This document shows positions 61,574 through 64,000 of a DNA stretch of 64,000 bases, piece after piece. Each line of letters begins with the position of its first letter. The first letter of the stretch is position 1. A program made the position numbers and the translations under genes. The notes under the pieces are model-generated. The model ran no database searches. It saw nothing but the letters and a program-made list of their open reading frames with translations, and was not told the DNA's origin. This DNA comes from Luteibacter sp. (GTDB lineage Bacteria; Pseudomonadota; Gammaproteobacteria; Xanthomonadales; Rhodanobacteraceae). The stretch is from positions 1 to 64,000 of the forward strand of contig NZ_WNDO01000024.1 of the NCBI RefSeq assembly GCF_009912395.1, in the 5' to 3' direction.

Positions 61574-62229
61574 GTTCGATCGAGCGCGAGAAACTGGTTC
61601 TGCCCAACAGCGGTGACAAACTGCTGATGCACTCGTGCTGCGCGCCGTGTTCGGGGGAGGTGATGGAAGCCTTCCTCGAATCCGGCATCGATTACACCAT
61701 TTTCTTCTACAACCCCAACATCCACCCGGTAAAGGAATACCTCCTGCGCAAGGACGAGAACATCCGTTTCGCGGAGAAGCACGGGGTGCCCTTCATTGAC
61801 GCGGACTACGACACCGACAACTGGTTCGCCCGCGCCAAGGGCATGGAAAACGAGCCGGAGCGCGGCATCCGCTGCACGATGTGCTTCGACATGCGTTTCG
61901 AACGCACGGCGTTGTATGCCCACGAACATGGTTTTCCGGTGATCACCAGCTCGCTGGGCATCTCCCGCTGGAAGAACATGGCCCAGATCAACGACTGCGG
62001 CCACCGTGCCGCGGCACCGTACGACGGCCTGGCCTACTGGGACTACAACTGGCGCAAAAACGGTGGCAGCCAGCGCATGATCGAGATCAGCAAGCGCGAG
62101 CACTTCTACCAGCAGGAGTACTGCGGCTGCGTCTACTCGCTGCGCGACACCAACCGGCATCGCCGGGCGCAGGGCCGCGACCGCATCCATCTGGGCGTCA
62201 AGTTCTACGGCGACGACGAGGCGGATTGA
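61570..62229 (+). CDS. queH: Epoxyqueuosine reductase QueH
   Basis: This 219-residue QueH (DUF208) protein catalyses the last step of queuosine synthesis in tRNA. Its cofactor-binding cysteines are visible: HSCCAPCSG near residue 21, CTMCFDMRF, and the C-terminal [19 protein letters not shown] is another family block. QueH replaces the B12-dependent QueG in many bacteria. The start lies within the mmsB stop, so it is translated with the valine operon although unrelated by pathway; 241 bp separate it from the next gene. Confidence 0.95.
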   Translation: MSSIEREKLVLPNSGDKLLMHSCCAPCSGEVMEAFLESGIDYTIFFYNPNIHPVKEYLLRKDENIRFAEKHGVPFIDADYDTDNWFARAKGMENEPERGIRCTMCFDMRFERTALYAHEHGFPVITSSLGISRWKNMAQINDCGHRAAAPYDGLAYWDYNWRKNGGSQRMIEISKREHFYQQEYCGCVYSLRDTNRHRRAQGRDRIHLGVKFYGDDEAD

Positions 62230-62470
62230 CGCTTTCTCCGCGCGGGATGAGAATGCGCCAGCCCATGGCGCATCCCTCGCCATGGCTTTCCTGTCCGATT
62301 CCACCGAGGCATATGGACGTTCACCCTTGCGGTGACGCCGGCCCCAGGCCGTTGTCGCCCTCTACATCGATAGCTTTCGGCGCACGCGCCGGACAGGTCA
62401 CCGTAGCCAGCTAGGCACGGCCGGCCCGCTCCGCGTGGCCGCCGTTGGCGCCGCAATAAGGAGATGGGCC

Positions 62471-64000
62471 ATGAAGGGCACCTTCGCACTGCTCGACATC
62501 GCCGGCTACGTGGCCCTGCTGCTGTGGGGCACGCATATGGTCACCAGCGGCGTGCTGCGTGGCTACGGCAGCGCGCTTCGCCGCTGGTTGGGTCGTTACC
62601 TGGCACACCGGCCGGCGGCGTTCGCCTTCGGCATCTGCCTCACCGCCGTCCTGCAGAGCAGCACCGCCACGGGCCTGATGGCCAGTTCGTTCGCCGCCAG
62701 CGGCTTCCTCGGCCTCGCGCCGGGCCTGGCCGTAATGCTCGGCGCCAATGTCGGTACGACCCTGATCGTCCAGGTCATGTCGTTCGACATCTCGATCATC
62801 GCCCCGGTGCTCGTGCTGCTGGGGTTCTCGATCCATCGGCGCAGCGACGATGCGCGCTACGAGAACCTGGGTCGTGTCGCGATCGGTCTTGGCCTCATGC
62901 TGCTTGCGCTGCACCTGCTGGTCGTGGCGCTGGCCCCGGTCGAGAACGCGCAAGCGTTGCGCGCCGTGCTTCAGGCCCTGGAGAGCGAGCCGGTGCTGGC
63001 CGTGCTGTGCTCGGCCCTGCTGACCTGGTTGTTCCACTCCAGTGTCGCCATGGTGCTGCTGGTGGGCTCGCTCGCCACGGCGGGCGTGATCGATGCCCCC
63101 GGCGCGTTGGCCCTCGTCCTCGGTGCCAACCTGGGCAGCACGTTGCCGGCGTTGATTGAGGCCCATACCCCCGTGGCGCGGCGCCTTCCCCTGGGGAACC
63201 TGCTGGTGCGTCTGGTCGGTTGCGTGGTCTGCCTGCCGTTGTTGCCGTTCATGGCCCACTGGCTGGCCCCGTTGGGCGACACGCCCGCGCGTATCGCGGT
63301 CAACTTCCATACGGCGTTCAACCTGGGCCTGGCCGTGGTCTTCCTGCTACCGGTCGAGCGGATGGCCCGCTTCCTCGTCCGCCTGCTGCCCGATCCGCCG
63401 CGCCCGGACGATCCGGGTGTGCCGCAATACCTCGACGAGAGCGCGCTCGACGCCGCCAACGTCGCCCTGGCCAACGCCGCGCGCGAATCCATGCGCATGG
63501 CGGACATGGTCGAAGGCATGCTGAAGGGCCTGGTGGAGGTCTTCGGCAAGGACGACCGCGTGCGCGCGGCGGCGATCAGCCGCGTCGATCCCTGGCTGGA
63601 CCGCCTGGGCATGGCGATCCGCGAGTACCTCGCCGAACTGGGCAACGAGGCGCTCAACGAGGAGGACGGCGAACGCAGCCAAGAGATCCTCGCCTTCGTG
63701 ATCAACATCGAGCACATCGGCGACATCACCGCGAACAACCTGATGGAGTTCGCGGCGAAGAAGGCCGAGCGTGGCCAGGATTTCTCGGCGGATGACATCC
63801 AGGACCTCGCCGCCATGCACGCGTTAGTGATGGAGAGCCTGCGCCTGGGCCTCACCGTGTTCCTGCGCGGCGACCTGCGTGCCGCCCAGCAACTTGTCGC
63901 TCGCAAGGAAACCTTGTGGCGTCTGGAAAACGAAGCCTCCGAGCGGCATATTCGCGGCATCCGCGAACGTCGCGACGGCAGCGGCGACGTCTACCTGCGA
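62471..64000 (+). CDS. Na/Pi-cotransporter family protein with PhoU-like tail (runs off window)
   Basis: At least 510 residues, open at the right edge. Two Na_Pi_cotrans repeats are seen: TAVLQSSTATGLMASSF with GANVGTTLIVQV, and WLFHSSVAMVLLVGSLA with GANLGSTLPALIEA, where the second QSS is changed to HSS. About eight to nine TM helices end near residue 300. A soluble helical region follows (AARESMRMADMVEGMLKGLVE, IEHIGDITANNLMEFA) that matches PhoU-like domains. It resembles YjbB/NptA, which move phosphate across the inner membrane. AAGGAG lies 8 bp before ATG 62471. The end of the gene is outside the window. Confidence 0.93.
   Translation, partial: MKGTFALLDIAGYVALLLWGTHMVTSGVLRGYGSALRRWLGRYLAHRPAAFAFGICLTAVLQSSTATGLMASSFAASGFLGLAPGLAVMLGANVGTTLIVQVMSFDISIIAPVLVLLGFSIHRRSDDARYENLGRVAIGLGLMLLALHLLVVALAPVENAQALRAVLQALESEPVLAVLCSALLTWLFHSSVAMVLLVGSLATAGVIDAPGALALVLGANLGSTLPALIEAHTPVARRLPLGNLLVRLVGCVVCLPLLPFMAHWLAPLGDTPARIAVNFHTAFNLGLAVVFLLPVERMARFLVRLLPDPPRPDDPGVPQYLDESALDAANVALANAARESMRMADMVEGMLKGLVEVFGKDDRVRAAAISRVDPWLDRLGMAIREYLAELGNEALNEEDGERSQEILAFVINIEHIGDITANNLMEFAAKKAERGQDFSADDIQDLAAMHALVMESLRLGLTVFLRGDLRAAQQLVARKETLWRLENEASERHIRGIRERRDGSGDVYLR

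Overview
The window reads as chromosomal DNA of a high-GC gammaproteobacterium. Gene content suggests the Xanthomonadales, probably a Luteibacter/Dyella/Rhodanobacter-like member of the Rhodanobacteraceae. Points behind this inference are an MsrB of the form lacking the zinc cysteines, an RcsB-like regulator next to an HPt protein, an algZ/algR-like LytS-LytTR pair, a 46-bp palindrome of the REP type common in this group, and a matching set of housekeeping genes. No rRNA, tRNA, CRISPR array, phage or replication origin was seen.

Region 1 (1-31.4 kb) is an accessory-looking stretch of detoxification and redox enzymes, most of them paired with a local regulator. It opens with the right end of an IS3-family element that has cut off the start of a glutathione S-transferase gene. 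Then come LysR/azoreductase, GST/LysR, LysR/CocE-type hydrolase, oleate hydratase, a FAD monooxygenase behind a tet-like promoter/operator, HxlR/extended SDR, AraC, an O-methyltransferase, a third GST, an SDR and an Asp-nucleophile alpha/beta hydrolase. A lower-GC lipoprotein plus matrixin-type protease pair follows, then a second FAD monooxygenase, an SDR/MmyB-type regulator pair, a LysR/MFS pair, an AaeXAB-like aromatic-acid efflux operon with its own outer-membrane channel, a second LysR and an old-yellow-enzyme reductase.

Region 2 (31.4-44.3 kb) is mixed and mostly core: a DUF1348-tetR operon behind an operator that overlaps its promoter, tag, a CMD/AhpD-like gene facing a MocR regulator, tadA, a sirtuin, a divergent HPt/response-regulator pair, pgm-yjjX, an SDR and zwf, the REP palindrome, and a second MocR regulator.

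Region 3 (44.4-55.7 kb) carries signalling and stress genes: mipA with a tiny DUF2384 protein, divergent from an OmpR-type two-component system with an 11-bp-period direct repeat between them; msrB-msrA; a LytS/LytTR pair; a serine hydrolase; gph; a TetR/MFS drug-export pair; and a LuxR-type regulator whose receiver has Glu in place of the phospho-acceptor Asp.

Region 4 (56.0-64 kb) is a tightly coupled valine-catabolism operon (mmsA, acyl-CoA dehydrogenase, enoyl-CoA hydratase, 3-hydroxyisobutyryl-CoA hydrolase, mmsB). Its last gene overlaps queH, a tRNA-queuosine gene. A Na/Pi-cotransporter-family gene runs off the right edge.
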